Below, one piece after another: positions 27,901 to 49,832 of a stretch of DNA of 64,000 nt. Numbering within the stretch: position 1 is the stretch's first letter; each line of letters starts with the position of its first letter. The notes below the pieces were generated by a model, which made no database searches, had not been told where the DNA came from, and saw only the letters and a program-made list of their open reading frames with translations. Position numbers and translations under genes: made by a program. Source of the stretch: Urophycis tenuis (Eukaryota > Chordata > Actinopteri > Gadiformes > Phycidae); the NCBI GenBank assembly GCA_036785325.1, contig JAXIVH010000072.1, positions 436,001 to 500,000 of the forward strand. Reading direction: 5' to 3'.

Positions 27901-30144
27901 GCCGGAGCGTATCATCACAGACATATACGCTGCAGTGAGGGCTTTTAAAACTAAACTGTGCCTGTGGGAGAATCAGATGCTCCAAAGTAACATGGGCCGT
28001 TTCCCTGCTGCCAAACAAGTAAAACACAGATCTCTACCGCCGTGTTCCCATGTGCAGTTTGATGAAAATCTCAGCGTATTTCGGCGTTTACCCGGCGATT
28101 TGCCGACTTTGATGTCCAGAAATGTAGGTTTGAACTGCTCAGTAATCCGTTTGCAGTTGATGTGGAAAATGCACCTACCAACCTCCAAGTGGAGCTGATT
28201 GAACTCCAGTGTAGTGACACGCTGAAGTCAAAGTATGATGCTTGGGGTGCCGCAGAGTTTCCACATTTCATCCCTGACACAATGCCTCAGCTCCGCACCC
28301 AAGCTGCTCAGATGCTCGCCATGTTCGGCAGCACTTATCTATGTGAGCATCTGTTCTCCTCCATGAAGATGACCAACACATCTCACAGGAGTCGTCTGAC
28401 AGATCAACACCTTTGTTTGATCCTGAGGATTTCCTCAGCTCAGAGTTTGAGCCCAGATATTGATGAACTAGCATCCAAGAAGAGATGCCAGGTATGTGGC
28501 TTGAACACAGAGTAGATCAGTGTGTAGCAAACGTAGCTACAATCAAAGTTGTCTTTATGCACTTTTTCTAGCTAGTCCAAGGCATGGGCTTGAATGGTTG
28601 CATGTTCATTGAAGGATATTATTATTAGTCAATTGGTTTATTATTTTTATTTTATTTTTAAATTTATTATTAGCCTGTGGAAAAAGATACTGTTAAATTT
28701 ACATTTAAAGAAGACTGCATATAAAGAAAGAGGCATATGATTTTTATTTAAATGTTATTTAAGAAATGAATGCCATTGATGTGTTGTTGTTGTTGTTGTT
28801 GTTGTTTTTTATTTGATTTTGCATGTGTGCAATATTAAGTTAGGACTATATCAAGCTTTGCTTGTTCCATAGTGGTTTAACTTGTTTAGGTCCATTCTTT
28901 CAATAAATTTCAATGTTGGCCCGCGACCTGGTACAAGTTTTAAATTTTGGCCCACTGTATATTTGAGTTTCACACCCCTGATTTAAAGAAAGACAACATT
29001 TGGAGGACAATTGTCGCCATCTATGGAGCTTCAGTCGAGTTTGGTTGGATGTTCGCCGACTCATCATTTTCCAGTAAACATGGATGCACAATCCACTTAT
29101 GAATGCTAGACACAAGAATGAAAAAAAACATTTATAGCCGAGTACTTAAAGTTGTTTATTCTAAATTCTCCAATATGCTCATCTTACTTCCAACGCAACG
29201 CTGTGATGTGTCCGGTCCGGTGGAGCGGGTTTTAAACACAATGCAACGTGACGCAACGAATTAACACTTTCATTCTCAATGTAGCTGACGGGTAATGTGT
29301 TTGCATGTAGGCCTACATGTACCTGAGACAGAGTGTGTGTTTTGTGTGTGTATGCGTACCAGGGAGGCGGGGTCCTGGTAGAAGTTCAGCGGGCAGACCC
29401 CCAGACTCAGCAGCTTCACCGCCACCACATGGGCGCTCTCTGCCCCCATGAAGCTCTGCAGCAGCGGCATCAGCTGCTCGGCGTAGAAGTGCTCATCTCC
29501 GGTGACAGTGAGGTAAGAGGTGAACAGGAAGGTGCCCGAACCAAGGATCTTCACCGCATCCTTCAGACGGTTCTGGAGACAAGATACACTAACATAACTC
29601 TTGGGTGGCTTACCCTACTACAAAAATGCCGTGTGGTGACCCTGGTGAAATTCCAGCCAGTGGAAATTTGCTACGTAATGTAAAAATCCCTCTCTCTCCA
29701 TCAACCCACTTTCCTGACCATCATTCTTTGTGGTTATGTCACATAAAACTTTGTGGTTATGTCACATAAAAAGGGCAATGTCCTAAAAATTACCCTGCAG
29801 TGACGGAAAATGAAAGTTCTACAATTTGAAATCTGCAATGTTGGAACTCAATTAATGATATGTTAATATAATCATATGGTATAATCCATTGATAAGTTAT
29901 TACGGGAGTAACAGCCTTCCTAGTAGCCAGTATAGAGCGACACAAGAACACGATTTCCATAGCCAACGTAGATGAGTGCCCCCCACCCTTTAAAACAGCA
30001 AGAAAGTCCAATTACGATATAGACTACATGTAGACGACTGATCAAATGATTAGGCCAATTCAAGTTAAGTTAATACAAAATATCATCGGATCCATCTAAG
30101 ATAGTAAACGCAAACTTAGAAATAACCTTAATCTGACACGCCAT
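6933..30144 (-). CDS. dhodh: Dihydroorotate dehydrogenase (quinone), mitochondrial; 5' part, exons 1-4
   Basis: DHODH oxidises dihydroorotate to orotate on the outer face of the inner mitochondrial membrane and passes electrons to ubiquinone. It is the fourth step of pyrimidine synthesis. Four exons are seen: 30127-30144, 29360-29572, 14789-14988 and 6933-7002. All have GT-AG borders and matching phases, giving 167 codons of about 395 expected. Exon 2 encodes the N-terminal membrane anchor and the two-helix quinone-tunnel region (GDEHFYAEQLMPLL). Exon 3 carries the FMN-site block GIAAGFDKHGEAV and GFGFVEVGTITPRPQEGNP. The remaining barrel exons are not in 1-6932, so the gene should continue left of the window. 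Introns 2 and 3 (14.4 and 7.8 kb) are filled with transposons. The gene is head-to-head with the polycystin gene, as in human. Confidence 0.93.
7003..8295. other. dhodh intron 3, unassigned AT-rich sequence
   Basis: No gene, RNA or clear repeat end was recognised. A poly-A tract lies at about 7149-7163. Confidence 0.5.
8296..8590. mobile_element. hAT-like terminal fragment (AGGGCTGGGCAATATGGC)
   Basis: The sequence begins TTAGGGCTGGGCAATATGGC and runs on into TATCACGATATTG and TCGGTCGATATCGATAA. This is the usual style of a widespread fish hAT MITE terminus. The partner terminus is not found; the fragment merges into the LINE that follows. Confidence 0.55.
8600..8908 (+). pseudogene. L2-type LINE ORF2, segment before the RT domain
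   Basis: Encodes an ORF2 linker region (QQWSEEAEEALRECY ... CVTDYIKFCEESVVPTKKV ... PWINRDIKVLLNRK). This is typical of fish L2 elements between endonuclease and reverse transcriptase. The match stops at LLNRK and resumes at 10169, after another LINE. I therefore read 8600-8908 and 10169-11930 as one element split by an insertion. Confidence 0.75.
8909..10168 (+). mobile_element. Nested LINE fragment with (TCGTA)n tail
   Basis: Starts inside the RT domain (YARALFLDFSSAFNTIQPD). It continues with VPQGCISSP, a YSDDST catalytic box at about 9190 in a shifted frame, and a C-terminal segment 9568-9873. A 3'UTR follows, ending in TCGTATCGTATCGTA at 10153-10167. At least two frameshifts break the frame. 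Its 5' truncation and simple-repeat tail are typical of LINE integration. Confidence 0.8.
10169..11930 (+). mobile_element. L2-type LINE, RT domain to 3' end (continuation of 8600-8908)
   Basis: Reads from AFMAGDNEDTQRKLQRA, which directly follows LLNRK in this family, into RTITGMKNAGG and the RT domain. The RT blocks are MFFDFSSAFDTVQP, STPQGTVLSPFLF, catalytic FSDDSS (SDD instead of the usual ADD) and KFLGVHLNNKLDWS. A frameshift at about 11300 separates the C-terminal KLNKLVRKASFVV ... LYNTSTA part. The 3' end has a stem-like CCCTCAGGGATCATTAAAGT block and a TCTG-repeat tail at 11905-11928. Inactive copy. Confidence 0.85.
11935..12082 (+). mobile_element. LINE 3'-end fragment with (TCTTAT)n tail
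   Basis: Only the 3'UTR end is present: CTCCTATGGGGGATTAATAAAG followed by CTATCTTATTTTATCTTATC. This is a third LINE tail immediately behind the previous element. Confidence 0.7.
12605..12748 (-). mobile_element. Short retroelement 3'-end fragment inside the Tc1 gene
   Basis: It interrupts the transposase reading frame with TTTATTGCCAAGTAGGTTTG and TTGACTTGGTGGTTGGTG, a fish retroelement 3'-end motif read on the minus strand. Borders are approximate. Confidence 0.5.
12949..12981. repeat. (TA)n microsatellite
   Basis: Alternating TA within the hAT element. Confidence 0.9.
13084..13365 (+). pseudogene. BED zinc-finger N-terminus of a hAT transposase
   Basis: Encodes MASSGSGDDSRTPD..., then a BED-type finger: aromatic SxIWNYFWFR, CKTCQMEVKYSGNTTNLRNH and MQRHH (Cys2-His2 spacing). 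BED fingers bind DNA in hAT transposases and ZBED proteins. Only this first exon is present; the RNase-H-like catalytic domain is absent. Confidence 0.85.
13978..14215 (+). mobile_element. Tc1-like 5' end with first codons of transposase
   Basis: Begins with the Tc1-type terminus TACAGTGGGGAAAATAAGTA, then a 5' leader (GCCTGGCCAAAACAAAAGTC). A coding start follows that reads VCLFEKGQIIGMHQAEKTSK. The rest of the transposase is missing. It lies downstream of the C-terminal part of a related copy at 12085-13690, so this is either a second copy or a rearranged one. Confidence 0.65.
14789..14988 (-). CDS. dhodh: dhodh exon 3 (FMN-site start of the barrel)
   Basis: 200 bp between acceptor cccctcacccacacag and donor gtaggc. 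It encodes EVNVMGRKFRNPIG, GIAAGFDKHGEAV and ends MDQAIIN plus AG of a split Arg codon. Strong family match and no frameshift. Confidence 0.95.
15000..16990. other. dhodh intron 2, nothing recognised
   Basis: AT-rich sequence without long open frames, splice-bounded homologous segments or recognisable repeat ends. Confidence 0.5.
16995..17100 (+). mobile_element. tRNA-derived SINE-like fragment
   Basis: Contains a clear pol III B box (GGTTCGATCCC, 17076-17086) inside AACTGAAGGGTTGGTGG...CCCACCTCAACC, and a degenerate A-box-like region upstream. The flanks are not tRNA-shaped. Confidence 0.5.
17551..17643. repeat. (GT)n microsatellite, two blocks
   Basis: Blocks at 17551-17573 and 17620-17643. 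Confidence 0.95.
17780..18413 (-). mobile_element. tRNA-derived SINE with its middle expanded into a 46-bp minisatellite
   Basis: Read on the minus strand, the element begins at 18413 with GGTGGCAGTAGTTCAGTGGA. This is an A-box-like pol III start (TAGTTCAGTGG). Its other end (17780-17850) has a partner at about 50105-50215, where the same core exists as a single copy. Between the two, a 46-bp unit containing ATTTGACCCATCCTATGGTA is repeated about 12 times (17851-18390), with one copy shortened by five bases at about 18055. Confidence 0.75.
17851..18390. repeat. 46-bp minisatellite, about 12 copies
   Basis: Spacing of the GGTACATAGG block is 46 bp from 17871 to 18374. Variants are mostly GACCC/GGCCC and TGCTGTG/TGCCGTG/TGCTATG. 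Confidence 0.93.
18505..18940. mobile_element. Fold-back element with about 75-bp inverted ends
   Basis: Left ATTGCAGGTTTCCTACCAA...AAAATGCCACTTTTAGCTTC...GTGTGTGCAGGGT is repeated inverted at 18865-18932 with about 90 % identity. The interior of some 300 bp has no gene. It looks like a MITE; the TSD was not established. Confidence 0.7.
19221..22111 (+). mobile_element. hAT transposon (ZBED-like), decayed but near full length
   Basis: Ends are TAGGGCTGTAACGATATGCG and, inverted at the right, TAGGGTTGTAACGATACACC. An 8-bp duplication could not be confirmed. The interior encodes a BED-finger hAT transposase in broken frames. A segment in 21590-21890 is duplicated (TTTTTCAACAGTATTATTTT twice). 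Confidence 0.85.
19441..21565 (+). pseudogene. hAT transposase (ZBED1-like), three frameshifts
   Basis: The start MASSGNPKIADPPA leads into a BED finger (CCKCYKILPQVTGNTTKMQMH LLRHH type) to about 19660. The RNase-H-like region follows in other frames: AITTDGWTSRATDSY, VTTDNARNVANAV, RCFAHTVNLAAQR and DVATRWNSSHDMLERY. The C-terminal dimerisation block is at 21300-21510 (NPLVWWKDN ... PATSVPSERVFS). Frames shift near 19930, 20490 and 20765. Probable intron at about 20877-21097. The catalytic scaffold is recognisable, but the gene cannot give one protein. Confidence 0.88.
22195..23210. repeat. Imperfect CAGCTACCA-rich VNTR
   Basis: About 1 kb built from short degenerate units such as CTGGCCCAGCTACCAGCTAC. 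An open frame runs through it but has the composition of the repeat and is not a gene. It may have grown from hAT sequence or be the 5' region of the LINE. Confidence 0.9.
23226..24834 (+). pseudogene. LINE ORF1 protein: coiled coil plus SGNH esterase-like domain
   Basis: The first segment (23226-23777) starts MSHNPPSTTTPCDDCRKAE with a Cys pair and a predicted coiled coil (HINHLKDNIRRLSDELRKK). The second frame (about 23838-24834) carries an SGNH hydrolase-like fold: block I ALIIGDFIVRH (D-F replaces the usual D-S), HCGTNDTIR (block III) and DGIHLN (D-x-x-H catalytic pair). Such esterase ORF1 proteins are known in CR1 and L2 LINEs. The change of the nucleophile serine to Phe and a frameshift near 23770-23840 suggest it is dead. 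Confidence 0.8.
24860..27672 (+). pseudogene. LINE ORF2: APE endonuclease and reverse transcriptase
   Basis: Endonuclease blocks: LNIRSLTNKE, LSLTETW, RSGGLAILV, STIYRPPKP, LLGDFNIH and SLPVTDHVPICF. RT blocks: FNNLRPISNLPFLSKILEK, GFRPHHSTETVL, LLDLTTAFDTISH, GVPQGYVLGPILF and the catalytic CYADDTQLYL near 26822. The thumb and C-terminus end TFKALHHLAPPYI...WNSLPPHIRN. Frame changes occur near 26185 and 26325, and there is an in-frame TAA at about 26953. A C-run at 24839-24856 lies at the ORF2 start. Confidence 0.92.
27881..28515 (+). pseudogene. hAT transposase C-terminal region (GTF2IRD2/SCAND3-like)
   Basis: Two frames give LQGPERIITDIYAAVRAFK...LWENQM, then VELIELQCSDTLKSKYDAWG, MPQLRTQAAQMLAMFGSTYL, CEHLFSSMK and SHRSRLTDQHL. 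This is the typical C-terminal hAT dimerisation region of Charlie-type transposases and their domesticated relatives. A frameshift near 28160 separates the halves. Confidence 0.85.
28985..29359. other. dhodh intron 2, 5' end
   Basis: No repeat or gene recognised between the hAT target duplication and dhodh exon 2. Confidence 0.5.
29360..29572 (-). CDS. dhodh: dhodh exon 2 (membrane anchor and quinone tunnel)
   Basis: 71 codons between acceptor ...tcttgtctccag and donor gtacgc. It encodes NRLKDAVKILGSG, a hydrophobic helix, then GDEHFYAEQLMPLLQSF and ends FYQDPASL. Both borders are phase 0. Confidence 0.93.
30127..30144 (-). CDS. dhodh: dhodh exon 1 (coding part)
   Basis: ATG followed by six codons (MACQIK) and a GT donor (gttatt). 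Length and position match the very short first coding exon of vertebrate DHODH. The 18 bases end in phase 0, as exon 2 requires. Confidence 0.8.
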
Positions 30145-30796
30145 GGAGGGGCACGTGTTGTCCCGTTTGGGGGCACGCCGACGACAATACGACTAGGCTA
30201 GTTCCTGGTTGTGCTATCGCGATATCTCGCGCGCGGGCAGCCGTGTGTGTGTGTGTGTGTGTGCGCGCGGGCAGCCGTGTGTGTGTGTGTGTGTGTCAAA
30301 ATGACTGAATAACAGAAACCGTCATTAATTTATTTTGACATTTGTTGTATTTTGTATTTACATTGCAATGTATTATATTGGCATTGTGCATGTCAATAAA
30401 GGTCCTTTCATACATACATACATACATACATACATACATACATACATACATACATACATACATACATACATACATACATACATACATTTAATAAGAATGG
30501 TGCTTTGACTCAACCGTCCGATAATTGAATAATTGAGTCTCTACAGCAACTCTCACGTAAGAGTTTAAGTAAAGAGCATCTTAAGGTAAGTTAGGAGGTC
30601 TTCTCTAACCTTGAGTGGACCAATCCTCTTTCACTTTGCATCTTGTTTGAGTGTCTGCCTTGATTTCCCTAAAGTATTAAGAATGTATGCAGAGTTTTCC
30701 TAAGGGAAGGCTTGGAGTTTTCCCTCAGCCCTGCTGAGCGTTCCATGGTGGTGGCCACAGTGTTCGTGGAGAACTGATCCTGATACTGCAGCTACC
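30145..30796. promoter_or_regulatory. Divergent promoter interval between dhodh and the polycystin gene
   Basis: The two start codons are 652 bp apart, head to head. A CpG-rich block (about 30150-30245) with GCTATCGCGATATCTCGCGC lies next to the dhodh start, followed by two (GT)n blocks (30244-30261 and 30278-30297) and a (CATA)n tract. No TATA box was recognised. It probably serves both genes; that is inference from spacing. Confidence 0.5.
30410..30486. repeat. (CATA)n microsatellite, about 19 copies
   Basis: Pure CATA repeats directly after GTGCATGTCAATAAAGGTCC, which looks like a LINE 3' end whose tail is this repeat. Confidence 0.95.
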
Positions 30797-44728
<13,932 letters not shown>

Positions 44729-44737
44729 AATGCATAC

Positions 44738-44747
44738 ACACACACAT

Positions 44748-44837
<90 letters not shown>

Positions 44838-44842
44838 ACACA
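44738..44842. repeat. (CA)n microsatellite, about 45 units
   Basis: Starts directly behind the stop codon of the polycystin frame. Confidence 0.97.
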
Positions 44843-45413
44843 CACACATACACACTTGATGTTAAAGGAAACATCTGACAACCTGATGGGTTCATCTGGG
44901 TTTAGTTTAACTGTGGTTCTTGCTGGTAAATCTGAGGTTTAGGTAGTAGATGATTAAATATGATGGGTTATGTGTACGTAGTTAAAAGTTTGGTTTGCTG
45001 CTAATTCATTTTAAATATCTGTTTGTTTGATCTACTCAGGCAATTGTGAATTTCATACACAAACACTGAAAAAACTAGAACATAATCTATTAGATATGAG
45101 ATGCTTAGCAATGTTAACTCCTATCTACTCCTGACTGCCCACAATTTGACCATGTTAGAAATCTACTTTTAAGTTTCAAATATTGCAAGAGATTATGTGT
45201 ATCTTGGATGTAACAAGTGACACTTTGGAGCACATTTTAAATGGAAATATTTCTTGTCATGAAGTTAGTTTTGGTCAGCAAATAAAACAGATAACTTTCA
45301 ATTCAGTTGAACATGGGGGACATAGTTTTTAATGATCTTTTACACTGGCTATTTTCCTAAAGAAAATTACATCTTCTAGTATTTGGTAGGCAGCATGAGC
45401 TCTGCAAAATGTT

Positions 45414-45512
45414 AATAAAGTCAACATTGGCTACTCATTATTTCATCTCATTTTTTGCTTTAGACATTTTAGCATTTAATGCATCTGTATTGCCTGTATG
45501 GAGCTAAATAAA
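45414..45512 (+). promoter_or_regulatory. Candidate poly(A) signals for the polycystin gene
   Basis: AATAAA at 45414-45419 and 45507-45512, about 690-780 bp after the stop. Consistent with transcription ending before the transposon at 45713. Confidence 0.4.
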
Positions 45513-46112
45513 GTGGTCTATAAGCTGTCTGAATATGCTTTAAGCTGTGTGTAAGATTTTGTGGCAGGTTGCAGATTGTCACCTCCTACATTTTAGCTTC
45601 TCCCTTATTTGTGTGCCACCACTGCCCCCTTTTGGTGTTCGATGGACAAACAAGTAGAAATGGCCCTTTCACTTTCACAGATGTTAAAGTGGTAGGTAGA
45701 CTTACAGGCAAATAGTGGGGCGGCTTAAAGCATAGGTCATAAGAATCGTGCACTTTGTGATAAAAGCGTTGTTGATCATATATTTAGCTAAAATTATTTA
45801 CCTCACATAGCTCTTCGGAATTGGTACATGAATGATACAAATAAATTTCAAGATGGCTGTTATTTTTCAAGATGGCCACCATGACTGGTTTGAAAAGTGT
45901 AACTGCTTCAAAGTTGCATGGATTCCTGTTATAATGGGGTTAAATCACACATTTTTATGATATAGGAATTCAGGTGGTAACTTTAGTATTTAGTCTATTT
46001 GGAAGCTCACAATGCAAGATAGGCCTAACTGACAATAGTAACTGTCCAGATATGGGGTAAATTGCGGAAGACTCTCAGCAATCCCCTTCACAGTAGCATA
46101 GAGCTGTACAGT

Positions 46113-47950
46113 CTAAGGCAGCTTGTTTCTACTTACACTGCTTAACACAACCCTTCTTACATATGCAGGAGATAAGTTCATAGCTGGACTGGCCTGCATC
46201 AGGCAGACATGCCCAAATGGTTCATGATGTCCCTCAGATGCCTTTGACCAGCACCATCTACAAGGAGAAGGAAGCTCTGGTGTTGACACCAGCATCTGAC
46301 CCCATACATGGCCTCCTTGATAGACTGCCCTCTTAACATGCTCCCTTAGGGCAGCAATTGTTGGAGGGATTGACTGCATATTGAGCCTCTTTGAGCCTCG
46401 CTGGTTCAATCATAGAGCAGGATTATCAACCTTTCAATTGTTGCCATGTGCTCCTGTAGAATGTCATGTGGGGTGGAAGACAATTCTAACAGGGCATTTC
46501 TAAGCTCAGGAAAGACAGTCCACACAGCCCATGCAGTCCTTTTCCCATGCCCAGCAAAGCTTGATACTGTGTCACAGCTAGTCAAAGCATGAGACACAGG
46601 AAGAGCACCTGCCTTCTCAGGCCCAAGTGTAGCTGAGATTTCATGGGCTGCTATCAAAAACTACCAACCACAACATTGGTATCAACAGTTTGGATCATAC
46701 TGTTACTGTGACCATTTCGTACCGCATGGGCCACATGTAATAACATGTGAGTATCAGCTTCCTCATGTGTGCATGTAGAAATTGAGGACAGATCAGAAAG
46801 GGGTGGCTTGCTGAGGACTTCATTAGTGATGACAAGCTGTTTATCCTCGTGCATAAACTCAAACCATCTGAGCAGAGCCTCTGAGAGGAAGGTGAACAGC
46901 TCAGTCTTATTGCTGTCTACTTTGAGAACATTTAGCCAATTCCTGGAAATGGCTGCAGTGCCTACAACACGTCTCTGTATCCCTTTCCCAAGCTTTGCTC
47001 TTGTTGCTGCCTTCGAAGAGTCAGACAAGTAGTGGTCCCACACCAGGTCAAGCCTGGTCACATTTATACGTTTTCTGGACTGATGTGGAATTGAAGGTCT
47101 TTACAGCACAATCTGGGCGGTGGCTGCTCCATCTATAATTGTGCAGGTAGGGATTGTCAGCGTATGCACTACAAATGAGTTCAAGACATGAGAGAAGATC
47201 ACTCTTTGCACCCTGGTGGAGACCAAGCCCATCAGAAAGTGCTGGAGGACAAGCCTGATTCTCATATTGAAAAAGCTCCTCAAGATTCCCATCTCTGCTC
47301 TGGCAAGCAATGTGAAACCTTGAAAAGAGCTGCTTACAGTATCTTGTTTCAGTGATACTATTTGCTGCTTTGTTTTTGATACTCTCCTCGCAGTTGCATT
47401 ACCAAATACAATGATTTTGTTCTGTGCAACTGCTTTGTTTGTTTGATAAGGCATTCTATACTGAAAGCTTCAAATTGTTTCTCTCCTGTCTGCAGGGGCG
47501 GAGTGGCCGTCGGGCCGATCGGGAGTTTTCCCGGTCGGCCGGCCGGCCAGTGAGGTCAGGTGGACCAGCCCACGTTTAACGTGAGCGGCCGCGAGATGTG
47601 TGTTAGCCGGCCCTACGCATGATCTATTAGTGTTTTACTTCTGGGCTCTACCCTCCGTGAAAATCTTCAAGGGTATACCATTAAATAAACTCAATGTTCA
47701 ATCAATATTTATACCACTCGCATCTCATTCATGGTTACCCTACGGTGGCTGGTGGTGGGCCGGTGGTGGGCTGGGCCGGTCAGAATTCTCCCGGTGGCAT
47801 TGAGTGCCCCACTCCGCCCCTGCCTGTCTGCTTCACCTTCCTGACTGCTTCAACTGCTGAAGGACCAGCGATTTCTTTTGAGTGGAGGATGAGGTCTTTA
47901 ATCTGCTCTTCAAAGGGGTTTCCGAGCTCTTCCATCACATTGACAGACAT
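46113..47950 (-). pseudogene. Transposon-borne protein with HEEADT motif, frameshifted and interrupted
   Basis: The start (ATG at 47950) gives MSVNVMEELGNPFEEQIKD. A nested MITE follows, then segments with ENQACPPALSDG, TKTELFTFLSEAL, CTHEEADTHMLLHVAHAV, TVDTNVVV, AHEISATLGPEKAGALPVSH, TSCDTVSSFAGHGKRTAW and HVKRAVYQGGHVWGQ. Frames change at about 47100, 46655 and 46410. I know this as a family of uncharacterised, multi-copy proteins in fish and invertebrate genomes. The HEEADT and DTDVVV-like acidic motifs resemble PIN/XPG-type nuclease sites; that is speculation. The terminal repeats show that it travels as a transposon. Confidence 0.75.
47493..47822. mobile_element. 330-bp hAT MITE with intact 8-bp TSD
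   Basis: Ends CAGGGGCGGAGTGG / CCACTCCGCCCCTG are flanked by CCTGTCTG at 47485-47492 and 47823-47830. It interrupts the gene of the surrounding transposon, so it came later. Confidence 0.95.
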
Positions 47951-48207
47951 CCTGTATAAACTTCTTTAAACTAGGTATGGTAAATAAATGTAACTAACGA
48001 GATCATCAACATCATATTTCATACCATGCAAATAAGAAAATTGATCTGAGTAGGCTACTGTTGTCAGTGGCCGTCACAGCCGCCATGTTGAAAATTCACG
48101 ATGGCCCGATATCAATTTTTTTTGGACTGTCTTTGGCTATAACTCTACCAAATTTCACGCTTTTATCACAAAGTGCACGATTTTTCTGCTAAGCCGCCCC
48201 ACTAAAA

Positions 48208-49665
48208 CAGCCTTTATACGTTTCTTTTTTTGTTAATCAGAATTGAGCTTTTTTTTTTAAACACAGTAAATAATCAACATTTTCCATTGAAAAACAATGA
48301 ATGTCAATGTTGTTTATCCAAAATAATATTTTATGATTTGTTGGTTTAGCTTCATCACAAAGATACCATCTTTGTGTTGAAAAATGTGGCTGAAAAAAGG
48401 CTGTGCTCCTTTCCATTCTTATTAAACAGAGTAGACCTATAAGTAGACCCTACACAGAGAAAAGATTTAAAAAAAAAAATGCCCATGGTATATTAAAAAC
48501 TTGTGAAAAAGAGGCTTCTGTGAGGTTAAAAAGGACTGACATATGCCACCTCATACAGTCTGGTGTAGAAGACTGAACAGATTACTCCTTTTAGTGTGAG
48601 GATACAGAAGAAAAATGCAAAAAAATGCAAATTCAGGTGTAGGGTCACTAGTATCTTCAATATCTCGATAATTGTACCTCTGAGAGATGAGCAAGGCCTC
48701 TGGAAGGAGTGGCTTTATAAGCAGCGTGTGATGACATGGAGATGATGCACCCATCATGTAATGGGGGACCTGGAGGTTCACTCTTTCAAATCTCACAAGA
48801 CCGAATATTAAGTGTTTCATTTTTTTTTTTTTTTTAAGATAAACGTCATTAGGAGTGTTCTGCATATCAACCAGACCATTTATTTGGTTAAAACCCAACA
48901 TTTTCACCAGTTACAATGGATTTATGAGACTATATATTTCTAGATTTAGGTATTGTAGCTATCCCGCAATAAATATTATCTGCCTTAAAGGAAATTCTCC
49001 AACCATAATACCACCAATAAAACATGGCCACTGGGGGGGGTGAAGTGTCAAAGTGTTGTTACCCTGAAGGCCATCTTATTAAGCCAACGTGCACTTGGCC
49101 CATTCTTCCAATTGATAGAAACTATAGAGCACTGTAAGAGAGCAACTATAGAGTCACACCCTGTGATGGGAAATACATCAGCTTGATTGCAAATACCTCA
49201 AATGAACAGGTGACGGTGGACAGACTGGTACGACCGGTTTGGAGACTATTTGACAAATGTAAATAGAGGCAAAAGAAGCATGACAGACAAGAGAGATAAA
49301 TCAAAACCTGCTACCCACAGTACAACATGTTAAATTGGGTTTGTTAATAAAAGACCAAACAAAATGGAACCAAAAGTTTGACCACAGCAAAATATCTTGC
49401 CAGGATCGTTTACATCCAAAGTTCTGGTGAGAGCAAAACTCATCAAATATGTCCTGCTTTAGAAATAGGATCGAAAAGGAATTGTAAATGTTTAAACAGG
49501 TGTCTGTGTATGGATGTGTAGTGTATATGTGCACGACAGAAATGCCAATAAGACAGCAACTTGAGTCACAGTTCAAAGAGCAATTTTGAGAAGTTATTAC
49601 TTTGAGGACAAGCGAGAGGGGCCAGCTAGGCTAGCTTCAGTGTGTTTGAGACACAGCTGAGGAGC
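48208..49665 (-). other. Intergenic DNA and probable ist1 3'UTR
   Basis: Downstream of the ist1 stop on the minus strand. An AATAAA (plus-strand TTTATT) lies near 48879. No other gene recognised. Confidence 0.45.
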
Positions 49666-49832
49666 CTAAGTCTTCTTCTTGAGCTCCTCAAAGCGCCGTG
49701 AGAGGTCGTCGAAGTCAATGTCGTCGGTGGTGTGTCCGTCCACTGAGCTGGTGGGCAGCGTGTCGGGTACAGACGGCAGCTCTGGCAGAGCGTTGTTGTC
49801 GTAGAACTGTGTGGAAGCACGCGGCAGAGCTG
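49666..49832 (-). CDS. ist1: ist1 last coding exon (MIM motif)
   Basis: Acceptor catgttcccag. Encodes ALPRASTQFYDNNALPELPS and the terminal MIT-binding DLSRRFEELKKKT; stop TAG at 49666-49668. Confidence 0.96.

Larger units (their letters stand above)
22150..28980 (+). mobile_element. hAT-Charlie-type transposon, 6.8 kb, with intact 8-bp TSD and a LINE inside
   Basis: Termini CATAGGTGTCAAACTC and, inverted at the right, CAGGGGTGTGAAACTC are flanked by identical ATTTAAAG (22142-22149 and 28981-28988). GGCCCGC motifs near both ends are typical of this group. It contains a VNTR (22195-23210), an almost complete LINE (about 23226-27807) and the C-terminal part of its own transposase (27881-28515). 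The N-terminal transposase exons are gone. Confidence 0.92.
45713..48204 (-). mobile_element. TIR DNA transposon of unassigned superfamily, 2.5 kb, 3-bp TSD
   Basis: Both ends read TAGTGGGGCGGCTTA inwards and share the subterminal CGTGCACTTTGTGATAAAAG. AAA flanks both sides (45710-45712 and 48205-48207). The gene inside runs on the minus strand from about 47950 to 46113. A hAT MITE is nested at 47493-47822. I do not recognise the superfamily. Confidence 0.8.

Noticed and set aside
44729..49665. Remaining polycystin channel exons
   Set aside because: Scanned on the plus strand for hydrophobic exons with GT-AG borders; found only (CA)n, AT-rich sequence and a transposon.
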